This document shows, in pieces, positions 40,634 to 47,021 of a DNA stretch of 64,000 bases (its first letter is position 1; every line of letters begins with the position of its first letter). A program made the translations under genes and the position numbers. The stretch is taken from assembly GCF_042648505.1 (NCBI RefSeq), contig NZ_JBHRXK010000002.1, positions 310,001-374,000 of the forward strand, in the 5' to 3' direction. The DNA is from Lysobacter_L cavernae (GTDB lineage: Bacteria; Pseudomonadota; Gammaproteobacteria; Xanthomonadales; Xanthomonadaceae). The notes under the pieces are model-generated. The model saw only the letters and a program-made list of their open reading frames with translations. It was not told the DNA's origin and did no database searches.

Positions 40634-41839
40634 ATGCACCTGCGCCGATTCGTACTGGTCCTGGGCAGGCTGGTTCTGGGCAAGCTGGTTCTGGGCAGGC
40701 TCGTCCTGGGCCTGTTGCTGACCGTACCCGCAGCCGCCCTGGCCGCCGACAAGCCAACCGCGCCGTCGCTGGACGGCTTTGACGACGGCATCAAGCACTG
40801 GCAAAGCACGCACGGCCAAGACTACCCGCGCTACGCGCCGGAACAAGTCGCGCAGATCGCCGACAACCTGCTGCGTTACCAGCACGCCGACGGCGGCTGG
40901 CCGGTCAACCAGGACCCGGCGCGCATCCTCGACCAGGCCGAGCGCGCCCGCCTGCTGGGCGAGCAGTCGCGCAACGGCGGCAGTTTCGACAACCGCAACA
41001 GCTACACCCAGGTGCAGTACCTGGCCGCGGCGCAGGCGCGCACCGGCGACGCGCGTTACCGCGCCGCGGCCGTGCGCGGACTGGACTTCATCCTCGCCCA
41101 GCAGCTGCCCGGCTGCGGCGGCTGGCCGCACTCGGTGCCGGCGCGCGAGAGCTACCACGGTCTGATCACCTTCGCCGACGAGGTCACTCCCGGCGTGCTG
41201 AGCGCGCTGCGTCAGACCGGCTCCGTTGACGGTGCTCGCGGCCAGGGCGACTTCGCCTTCGTCGATGCCGCGCAACGCCAGCGCATCGACGCCGCGGTCG
41301 CGCGCGGCGACGACTGCGTGCTGCGCCTGCAGGTGCGCCAGGACGGCATCGCCACCGCCTGGGCCGGCCAGTACGACCCGGCCACGCTGCAGCCGGTGCG
41401 CGGGCGCCGCTTCGAACTGCCGTCGATCGTGGTCGACGAGAGCGTGTCGACCGTGCGCTACCTGATGTCGATCCCCGTGCCGTCGCCGCAGGTGGTCGCC
41501 GCGGTCGACGCGGCGGTGGCGTGGCTGCGCCGCGTGCAACTGCACGGCCAGCGCCTGGAGACCGTGCAGGCCACGGCGGAGCAGTACCGCTACCACAGCA
41601 GCACCAGCGACCGCCGCCTGGTCGCCGACCCGGCCGCGCCGCCGCTGTGGGCGCGCTTCTACGACCTGGCCGACAACACCGTGGTGCTCGCCAACCGCGA
41701 GGGCGAACGCGTCGCCAGTTACGACCAGATCCCGCGCGAGCGCCGCACCGGCTACAACTGGTACGGCACCTGGCCGCAGTCCCTGCTCGAGCGCGACTAC
41801 CCGCGCTGGCAGCAGCGCCTGGCCCAGCGCAAGCCCTGA
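40634..41839 (+). CDS. Pectate lyase, PL10 family, exported
   Basis: A 401-residue lyase with an (alpha/alpha) fold: ADNLLRYQHADGGWPVNQDP, GGSFDNRNSYTQVQYLAAAQ, PGCGGWPHSVPARESYHGL, ITFADEVTPGVL and FELPSIVVDESVSTVRYLMS, which are characteristic of PL10. The signal region is unusual: LVLGRLVLGKLVLGRLVLG, encoded by tandem 15-bp repeats (40661-40705), extends the hydrophobic core. It acts on polygalacturonate after demethylation. Part of the FAH-TRAP-PL10-GH43 operon with very short gaps. Confidence 0.92.
   Translation: MHLRRFVLVLGRLVLGKLVLGRLVLGLLLTVPAAALAADKPTAPSLDGFDDGIKHWQSTHGQDYPRYAPEQVAQIADNLLRYQHADGGWPVNQDPARILDQAERARLLGEQSRNGGSFDNRNSYTQVQYLAAAQARTGDARYRAAAVRGLDFILAQQLPGCGGWPHSVPARESYHGLITFADEVTPGVLSALRQTGSVDGARGQGDFAFVDAAQRQRIDAAVARGDDCVLRLQVRQDGIATAWAGQYDPATLQPVRGRRFELPSIVVDESVSTVRYLMSIPVPSPQVVAAVDAAVAWLRRVQLHGQRLETVQATAEQYRYHSSTSDRRLVADPAAPPLWARFYDLADNTVVLANREGERVASYDQIPRERRTGYNWYGTWPQSLLERDYPRWQQRLAQRKP
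40661..40711 (+). repeat. 15-bp tandem repeat in the PL10 signal peptide
   Basis: CTGGGCAGGCTGGTT (40661), CTGGGCAAGCTGGTT (40676), CTGGGCAGGCTCGTC (40691), then a partial CTGGGC (40706). Each unit encodes LGRLV or LGKLV, so copy changes stay in frame and alter signal-peptide length. Confidence 0.85.
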
Positions 41840-41868
41840 CCCCACATCTCTTCGTTGCAGGAGTTCCG

Positions 41869-43482
41869 ATGAAGCTGTCGCGTCACTGGGCCGTTGCCGC
41901 CCTGGCCACCGGCCTGATCCTGTCGGCCAGCAGCTTCGCCGTCACGCCGTCCGTAGCCGACTCGGCTGCGCCACAGTGGCAGCGCGGCATCGAACAGCAG
42001 CGCCAGGCCGACCTGGGCAACGGCACCTTCCTCAACCCGGTGTTCGCCGGTGACCGCCCCGACCCGTCGGTGCTCAAGGACGGCGACGACTACTACCTGA
42101 CCTCGTCCTCGTTCGACGCCTACCCCGGCCTGCCGATCTGGCACTCGCGCGACCTGGTCAACTGGCAGCCGCTGGATCACGCGATCAGCAAGAATGTCGG
42201 CTCGATCTGGGCACCCGACATCGTCAAGCACAAGGGCCGCTACTACATCTACTTCCCGGCCCGCACCGGCGGCACCGAGGGCAGCACCCGCAGCAACTAC
42301 GTGGTCTGGGCCGACGACATCCGCGGCCCGTGGAGCGAGCCGGTCAACATCGGCCTGGGCAAGTACATCGACCCGGGCCATGCGGTGGGCGAGGACGGCA
42401 AGCGCTACCTGTTCCTCAGTGGCGGCGATTACGTGCAGCTGTCCGACGACGGTTTGCGCGTGGTTGGCGAACCCAGACACGTCTACGACGGCTGGCAGTA
42501 CCCGGAAAGCTGGGACGTGGAGGGCTACGCGCAGGAAGGCCCGAAGATCCACAAGCGCGGCGACTGGTACTACATGACCACCGCGGTCGGCGGCACCGCC
42601 GGCCCGCCGACCGGGCACATGGTGATCACCGCGCGCTCGAAGTCGATCCACGGGCCGTGGCAGAACGCGCCCAACAATCCGATCGTGCGCACCGTCGACC
42701 GCGGTGAACCGTGGTGGTCGCGCGGCCACGCCACCGTGCTCGAAGGCACCGACGGCCGCTGGTGGATGATCTACCACGGCTACGAGAACGGGTACTGGAC
42801 GCTGGGCCGCCAAGCGCTGCTGGAACCGATCGAATGGACCGACGACGGCTGGTTCATCGCCAAGGGCGGCGACCTCGGCCAGCCGCTGAAGAAGCCTTCC
42901 GGCGCGAAGATCGGCCAGCACGGCATGGCGCTGTCGGACACCTTCGACGGCAGGAAGCTCGGCCAGCAGTGGTCGTTCTTCAATCCCGCGCAGGACGAGT
43001 ACCAGCGACTGTCCTTCGCCGACGGCACGATGAGCGTGCAGGGCAAGGGCAAGACCCCGCATGACAGCTCGCCGCTGACCGTGATCGCCGGCGACAAGGC
43101 CTACCAGTTCGACGTGCAGATGCAGATCGAGCCGGGCGCGATTGCTGGGGCGCTGCTGTTCTACAACGATCGCCTGTACGTGGGCGTGGGCAGCAATGGC
43201 GAAAAATTCGTCATGCACCGCTACGGCCAGGAGCGTCCGGTCGAGGGCCTGGCGCCGGGCAAGGGCGGCACGCTGTGGCTGCGGGTGACCAACCACCGGC
43301 ACATCGTCACCTTCCACACCAGCACCGACGGCAAGCACTGGCAGAAGTACCCGGTGCAGATGGAAGTGTCCGGCTACCACCACAATGTCGCCGGCCAGTT
43401 CCTGGCGCTGAAGCCGGCGATCTACGCTGCCGGCGACGGCCGCGTGCACTTCCGCGACTTCCGCTACCGCGCGTTGCCGTGA
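41869..43482 (+). CDS. GH43 family glycoside hydrolase, exported
   Basis: A 537-residue protein with a Sec signal peptide (WAVAALATGLILSASSFA). Catalytic residues intact: DRPDPSVLKDGDDYYL, YIDPGHAVGEDGKRYLF and YAQEGPKIHKRGDWYY. A C-terminal beta-sandwich begins near residue 350 (MALSDTFDGRKLGQQWSFF). AGGAG lies 6 nt before the ATG at 41869. It is paralogous to the GH43 at 7429-9066, which uses a Tat-type signal instead. In this pectin operon it probably trims arabinan or galactan side chains of rhamnogalacturonan. Exact linkage not determined. Confidence 0.88.
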   Translation: MKLSRHWAVAALATGLILSASSFAVTPSVADSAAPQWQRGIEQQRQADLGNGTFLNPVFAGDRPDPSVLKDGDDYYLTSSSFDAYPGLPIWHSRDLVNWQPLDHAISKNVGSIWAPDIVKHKGRYYIYFPARTGGTEGSTRSNYVVWADDIRGPWSEPVNIGLGKYIDPGHAVGEDGKRYLFLSGGDYVQLSDDGLRVVGEPRHVYDGWQYPESWDVEGYAQEGPKIHKRGDWYYMTTAVGGTAGPPTGHMVITARSKSIHGPWQNAPNNPIVRTVDRGEPWWSRGHATVLEGTDGRWWMIYHGYENGYWTLGRQALLEPIEWTDDGWFIAKGGDLGQPLKKPSGAKIGQHGMALSDTFDGRKLGQQWSFFNPAQDEYQRLSFADGTMSVQGKGKTPHDSSPLTVIAGDKAYQFDVQMQIEPGAIAGALLFYNDRLYVGVGSNGEKFVMHRYGQERPVEGLAPGKGGTLWLRVTNHRHIVTFHTSTDGKHWQKYPVQMEVSGYHHNVAGQFLALKPAIYAAGDGRVHFRDFRYRALP

Positions 43483-43522
43483 CCGGACGTCACGGGCACG
43501 CGACGGATAGAATCCACGCACC

Positions 43523-44614
43523 ATGACCGAATCCAGTTCCCGCCGCCGCACCGCCGCCGCACGCAACCCGGGCACTGCGCCCGAGCCGCCCGCGGTGCTG
43601 CCCGGCAAGGCCACGATCAACGACATCGCCCGGTTGAGCGGCGTGTCGAAGAAGACCGTCTCGCGTGTCATCAACAACTCGCCGCTGGTTCACCCGGAAA
43701 CGCGCGAGAAGGTGCTGGCGCTGATGAAGCAGTACGGCTACACGCCCGATCCGCAGGCGCGTGGGCTGGCGTTCCGGCGCTCGTTCCTGATCGGCCTGAT
43801 TTACGACAACCCGACCGCGCAGTACATCGTCAACATGCAATACGGCGCGCTCGACGCGCTGCGCGACTCCGGCTACGAACTGGTCGTGCACCCCTGCGAC
43901 AGCTCGCGCGAGGACTACATCGACGGCGTGCGCCGCTTCGTCCAGCAGCAGAAGCTGCACGGCGTGATCCTGATCCCGCGCGTGTCCGAGGACGAGCAGC
44001 TGGCCACGGCCCTGCGCGAGATCGGCGTGCGTTACGTGCGCATCGCCTCGGTGCCGCTCGACGCGCCGGCCAGCATGCTGGTCACCAACGACCGCCAGGC
44101 CGGCACCGAGGCCGCCAACTACCTGGAGTCACTGGGCCACCGCACGCTCGGCCTGATCACCGGCCCGCGCCGCTACCGCTCCACCATCGAGCGCGGCGGC
44201 GGCTTCCTCGACGGTCTGGGCGAGCGCGGCATCGAACTGCCGGCCGACTACATCTTCGAGGGCGGTTACACCTTCGATTCCGGCGTTGCCGGTGCCGAGT
44301 ACCTGCTGGCCAAGTCGCCACGGCCGACCGCGATCTTCGCCTGCAACGACGAAATGGCCGCCGGCGTGTACAAGGCGGCGATGCGGCGCGGCCTGGCGAT
44401 CCCCGGCGACCTGTCGGTGGTCGGCTACGACGACAGCCCGGTGGCCGCGCAGCTGTGGCCGGCGCTGACCACGATCCACTCGCCGACCCGCGACATCGGC
44501 CGCCAGGCCGCGCAGATCCTGCTGGCCGACGAGGCCGCCCCGGCGCCGCTGGCGCCGCGCACGGTCACCCCGCAGCTGCTCGTGCGCGACTCCAGCCAGC
44601 GCCCGCACCCCTGA
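43523..44614 (+). CDS. LacI-family transcriptional regulator (regulator B), pectin regulon
   Basis: A 363-residue repressor with a basic, Pro-rich 29-residue extension, then HTH INDIARLSGVSKKTVSRVIN and hinge YGYTPDPQARGLAFRRSFLI. The effector domain contains LIYDNPTAQYIVNMQYGALD, GHRTLGLITGPRRYRSTIE, AIFACNDEMAAGVYKAAMRR and LSVVGYDDSPVA. It lies between the GH43 and kduI genes. TGACACCGG-type operators occur directly downstream before kduI and at the PL1/TRAP divergent promoter, so it likely represses the pectin regulon until a uronate intermediate such as KDG binds. The effector is an inference. Confidence 0.9.
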   Translation: MTESSSRRRTAAARNPGTAPEPPAVLPGKATINDIARLSGVSKKTVSRVINNSPLVHPETREKVLALMKQYGYTPDPQARGLAFRRSFLIGLIYDNPTAQYIVNMQYGALDALRDSGYELVVHPCDSSREDYIDGVRRFVQQQKLHGVILIPRVSEDEQLATALREIGVRYVRIASVPLDAPASMLVTNDRQAGTEAANYLESLGHRTLGLITGPRRYRSTIERGGGFLDGLGERGIELPADYIFEGGYTFDSGVAGAEYLLAKSPRPTAIFACNDEMAAGVYKAAMRRGLAIPGDLSVVGYDDSPVAAQLWPALTTIHSPTRDIGRQAAQILLADEAAPAPLAPRTVTPQLLVRDSSQRPHP

Positions 44615-44656
44615 CCCACCCTTGGCACCACCCCGCGACGGGTTTCCCAGGCAAAA

Positions 44657-44687
44657 TTGACACCGGTTACCTAAACCCGATTATGAT
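44657..44687 (+). promoter_or_regulatory. kduI promoter with embedded LacI-type operator
   Basis: TTGACA (44657-44662) and TATGAT (44682-44687) with a 19-bp spacer, or GATTAT (44679) with 16 bp, give a plausible sigma-70 promoter. Operator TGACACCGGTTACCTA occupies 44658-44673, overlapping the -35 box, consistent with repression. It is 64 bp before the kduI start. Confidence 0.65.
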
Positions 44688-44736
44688 GGCCCAACGGCCG
44701 CAAGGCACCGCAAAAACCCGAGATTCTGGAGGCCCG

Positions 44737-45582
44737 ATGTTCCGCAAGACCTACCACGCCACCCACCCCGACATGATGGTCGGCGCCAGCAACGAGCAGC
44801 TGCGCGAGCGCTACCTGATCGGCGACCTGTTCACGGCCGGCCAGGTCACGCTGAACTACTCGCACAACGAGCGCTTTGTGATCGGTGGCGCCGCCCCGAC
44901 CACGGCCGCCATCGCGCTGCCGGCCCAGACCGAACCGGCCTCGGCCGCCGGCAAGCCGTTCCTGGAGCGTCGCGAGCTGGGCGTGGTCAATGTCGGCGAC
45001 GGTGTCGGCACGGTCACCGTCGACGGCACCGCCTACACCCTGCAGCCCAAGGACGGCCTGTACGTGCCGATGGGCAGCGCGCAGGTCGAATTCGCCTCGG
45101 GCGATGCCGCCACGCCGGCCAAGTTCTACCTGGCCTCGACCCCGGCGCACACCCGCTTCGAGACCAAGCACATCTCGATCTCGCAGGCGGTGCCGCTGGA
45201 GCGCGGCGCACTGGAAACCAGCAACGAACGCACGATCTACCAGTACATCGTCCCGGCCACCTGCCAGTCGTGCCAGCTGCTGCTCGGCCTGACCGTGCTC
45301 AAGCCCGGCAGCGTCTGGAACACCATGCCGCCGCACCTGCACGACCGCCGCTCGGAGGTCTACTTCTACTTCGACCTCGGCGACCAGCGCGTCATGCACT
45401 TCATGGGCGATCCGGCCGACATGCGCCACCTGGTGATCGCCAACGACGAGGCGGTGGTGTCGCCACCGTGGTCGATCCACATGGGCTCGGGTACCAGGAA
45501 CTACTGCTTCATCTGGGCCATGGGTGGCGAGAACCTCGACTACACCGACATGCACCAGCTCGACATCTGCCAGCTCAAGTAA
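44737..45582 (+). CDS. kduI: 5-dehydro-4-deoxy-D-glucuronate isomerase (5-keto-4-deoxyuronate isomerase)
   Basis: A 281-residue cupin-fold isomerase converting the linear form of unsaturated galacturonate (DKI) to 2,5-diketo-3-deoxygluconate. The metal site is clear: His200 and His202 in PPHLHDRRSE, Glu207 and His248 in WSIHMGSGT. The opening YHATHPDMMVGASNEQLRER is conserved in KduI. CTGGAGG lies just before the ATG at 44737; a longer frame runs through the LacI gene and is rejected. Its own operator-controlled promoter precedes it. kduD follows after a REP palindrome. Confidence 0.95.
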   Translation: MFRKTYHATHPDMMVGASNEQLRERYLIGDLFTAGQVTLNYSHNERFVIGGAAPTTAAIALPAQTEPASAAGKPFLERRELGVVNVGDGVGTVTVDGTAYTLQPKDGLYVPMGSAQVEFASGDAATPAKFYLASTPAHTRFETKHISISQAVPLERGALETSNERTIYQYIVPATCQSCQLLLGLTVLKPGSVWNTMPPHLHDRRSEVYFYFDLGDQRVMHFMGDPADMRHLVIANDEAVVSPPWSIHMGSGTRNYCFIWAMGGENLDYTDMHQLDICQLK

Positions 45583-45593
45583 TTCATCCATGA

Positions 45594-45621
45594 CGTCATT
45601 CCCGCGAAAGCGGGAATGACG
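45594..45621. repeat. REP palindrome between kduI and kduD
   Basis: CGTCATTCCCGC-GAAA-GCGGGAATGACG, perfect 12-bp arms and a tetraloop. It may stabilise kduI mRNA or reduce read-through into kduD. Confidence 0.75.
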
Positions 45622-45684
45622 AGCAATACAACGAAGCCCTTCGCGGGCTCATGACCGTCAACCGAATCGCAAGGGGAAATGCCG

Positions 45685-46440
45685 ATGGCCAATCCGTTCA
45701 GTCTTGAAGGCAAGGTCGCGCTGGTCACCGGCGCCAACACCGGCCTGGGTCAGGGCATCGCGCTGGCACTGGCGCAAGCCGGTGCCGACATCGCCGGCGC
45801 CGGCATCGTCCCGGCCGATGAAACCGCGCAGAAAGTCCGCGCGCTCGGCCGCCGCTTTGTCGACATCGAGGCCAACCTGTCCAGCGTCGAGCCGGTCGAG
45901 CGCATCGTCCGCGAGACCGTCGCCGGCCTCGGCGGCCTCGACATCCTGGTCAACAACGCCGGCCTGATCCGCCGCGCCGACGCGGTCGAGTTCAGCGAGA
46001 AGGACTGGGACGACGTCATGAACGTCAACATCAAGGGCGCGTTCTTCATGTCGCAGGCCGCCGGCAAGCACATGCTCGCCCAGGGCCGCGGCAAGATCAT
46101 CAACATCGCCTCGATGCTGTCGTTCCAGGGCGGCATCCGCGTGCCGTCGTACACCGCCAGCAAGAGCGGCATCGCCGGCATCACCCGCCTGCTCGCCAAC
46201 GAGTGGGCTAGTCGCGGCCTCAACATCAACGCGATCGCGCCAGGCTACATGGCCACCGACAACACCGCCCAGCTGCGCGCGGACGAGGCGCGCAGCAAGG
46301 CGATCCTCGACCGCATCCCGGCTGAGCGCTGGGGCGAGCCGTCCGACCTGGGCGGCGCGGCGGTGTTCCTGGCCTCGCGTGCGTCGGACTACATCAACGG
46401 CGCGATCATCCCGGTCGACGGCGGCTGGCTGGCGCGCTGA
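45685..46440 (+). CDS. kduD: 2-deoxy-D-gluconate 3-dehydrogenase (KduD), SDR
   Basis: A 251-residue SDR reducing 2,5-diketo-3-deoxygluconate to KDG. Cofactor motif TGANTGLGQGIA, NNAGLIRRADAVEFSEKDWD (typical of KduD), catalytic Ser in NIASMLSFQGG and YTASKSG, then NAIAPGYMATDNT and PVDGGWLAR. Two in-frame ATGs exist: 45679 is only 2 nt from AAGGGG, while 45685 gives 8-nt spacing and begins MANPFSLEGK, so 45685 is preferred. The product feeds KdgK at 21506-22516. Confidence 0.93.
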   Translation: MANPFSLEGKVALVTGANTGLGQGIALALAQAGADIAGAGIVPADETAQKVRALGRRFVDIEANLSSVEPVERIVRETVAGLGGLDILVNNAGLIRRADAVEFSEKDWDDVMNVNIKGAFFMSQAAGKHMLAQGRGKIINIASMLSFQGGIRVPSYTASKSGIAGITRLLANEWASRGLNINAIAPGYMATDNTAQLRADEARSKAILDRIPAERWGEPSDLGGAAVFLASRASDYINGAIIPVDGGWLAR

Positions 46441-46471
46441 CCGGCGCGTACACGTTCTGGAGGCAGCCACG

Positions 46472-46945
46472 ATGACCCCCTCCCCACGTCGGCATCGCCT
46501 CACGGCCGCGATCCTGGTGATCGCGGCCGCTCTTTCCTGTCACGCCGCAGAACCGACCGCAACCGACGGCCCGCGCAGCGATTCGTACGTGCAGCACGCA
46601 CACGACATCGCCGTGCAGCAACCCGGCCCGCACGAAGGCCTGGGCACCACCACGGCGTATCCGTTCTTCGAGGCCGCGCAAGGCTTCGACATCGTGTTCC
46701 GCCAGCGCGCGCTGCACCGCGGCGCGACCATCGGCACGCACCGCAACGACAAGGACGAGATCTACTACGTGCTGTCCGGCCGTGGCGAACTGCTGCTCGA
46801 CGGCAAACGCAGCCAGGTCGGTGCCGGCGATGCCATCCTGACCCGCAACGGCAGCACGCACGGTTTGAAGCAGCTCGGCGACGAGGACCTGGTGATCATC
46901 GTGGTCTATCCAAAGCGCAAGGATCCAGCACTGACACGTCCCTGA
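46472..46945 (+). CDS. Exported cupin-domain protein of the pectin locus
   Basis: A 157-residue single-cupin protein with signal peptide LTAAILVIAAALSCHA. Cupin motifs: GTHRNDKDEIYYVLSGRGEL and DAILTRNGSTHGLKQLG, giving His, Glu and His as likely metal ligands. TGGAGG precedes the ATG. It follows kduD by 31 bp. KdgF, the cupin that linearises unsaturated uronates, is a tempting comparison, but KdgF is cytosolic and has a different histidine pattern, so the function is left open. A periplasmic role on unsaturated sugars is possible. Confidence 0.75.
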   Translation: MTPSPRRHRLTAAILVIAAALSCHAAEPTATDGPRSDSYVQHAHDIAVQQPGPHEGLGTTTAYPFFEAAQGFDIVFRQRALHRGATIGTHRNDKDEIYYVLSGRGELLLDGKRSQVGAGDAILTRNGSTHGLKQLGDEDLVIIVVYPKRKDPALTRP

Positions 46946-46968
46946 CCGTGGACAGTCCGACGCAAAAG

Positions 46969-46996
46969 AACGGCCGGTGGCGAACCACCGGCCGTT
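46969..46996. terminator. Bidirectional terminator between cupin and receptor genes
   Basis: AACGGCCGGTGG-CGAA-CCACCGGCCGTT, perfect 12-bp arms with a tetraloop between convergent genes. The minus-strand side continues CTTTTG, so it suits the receptor gene best. Confidence 0.8.
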
Positions 46997-47021
46997 CCTG
47001 TTTCGCCGCTGACGGGTCCGC

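Noticed and set aside
40661..40714. Tandem units considered as a CRISPR-like array
   Set aside because: Units are 15 bp, directly adjacent without spacers, and lie within a coding signal peptide.
38330..41845. 1171-codon open frame on the minus strand across the TRAP and PL10 genes
   Set aside because: Low-complexity Gln/Arg/His composition and no domain; it spans several well-supported plus-strand genes.
46472..46945. Cupin called as KdgF
   Set aside because: It has a signal peptide, is longer than KdgF as I know it and lacks the expected histidine spacing, so only a possible functional analogue is proposed.
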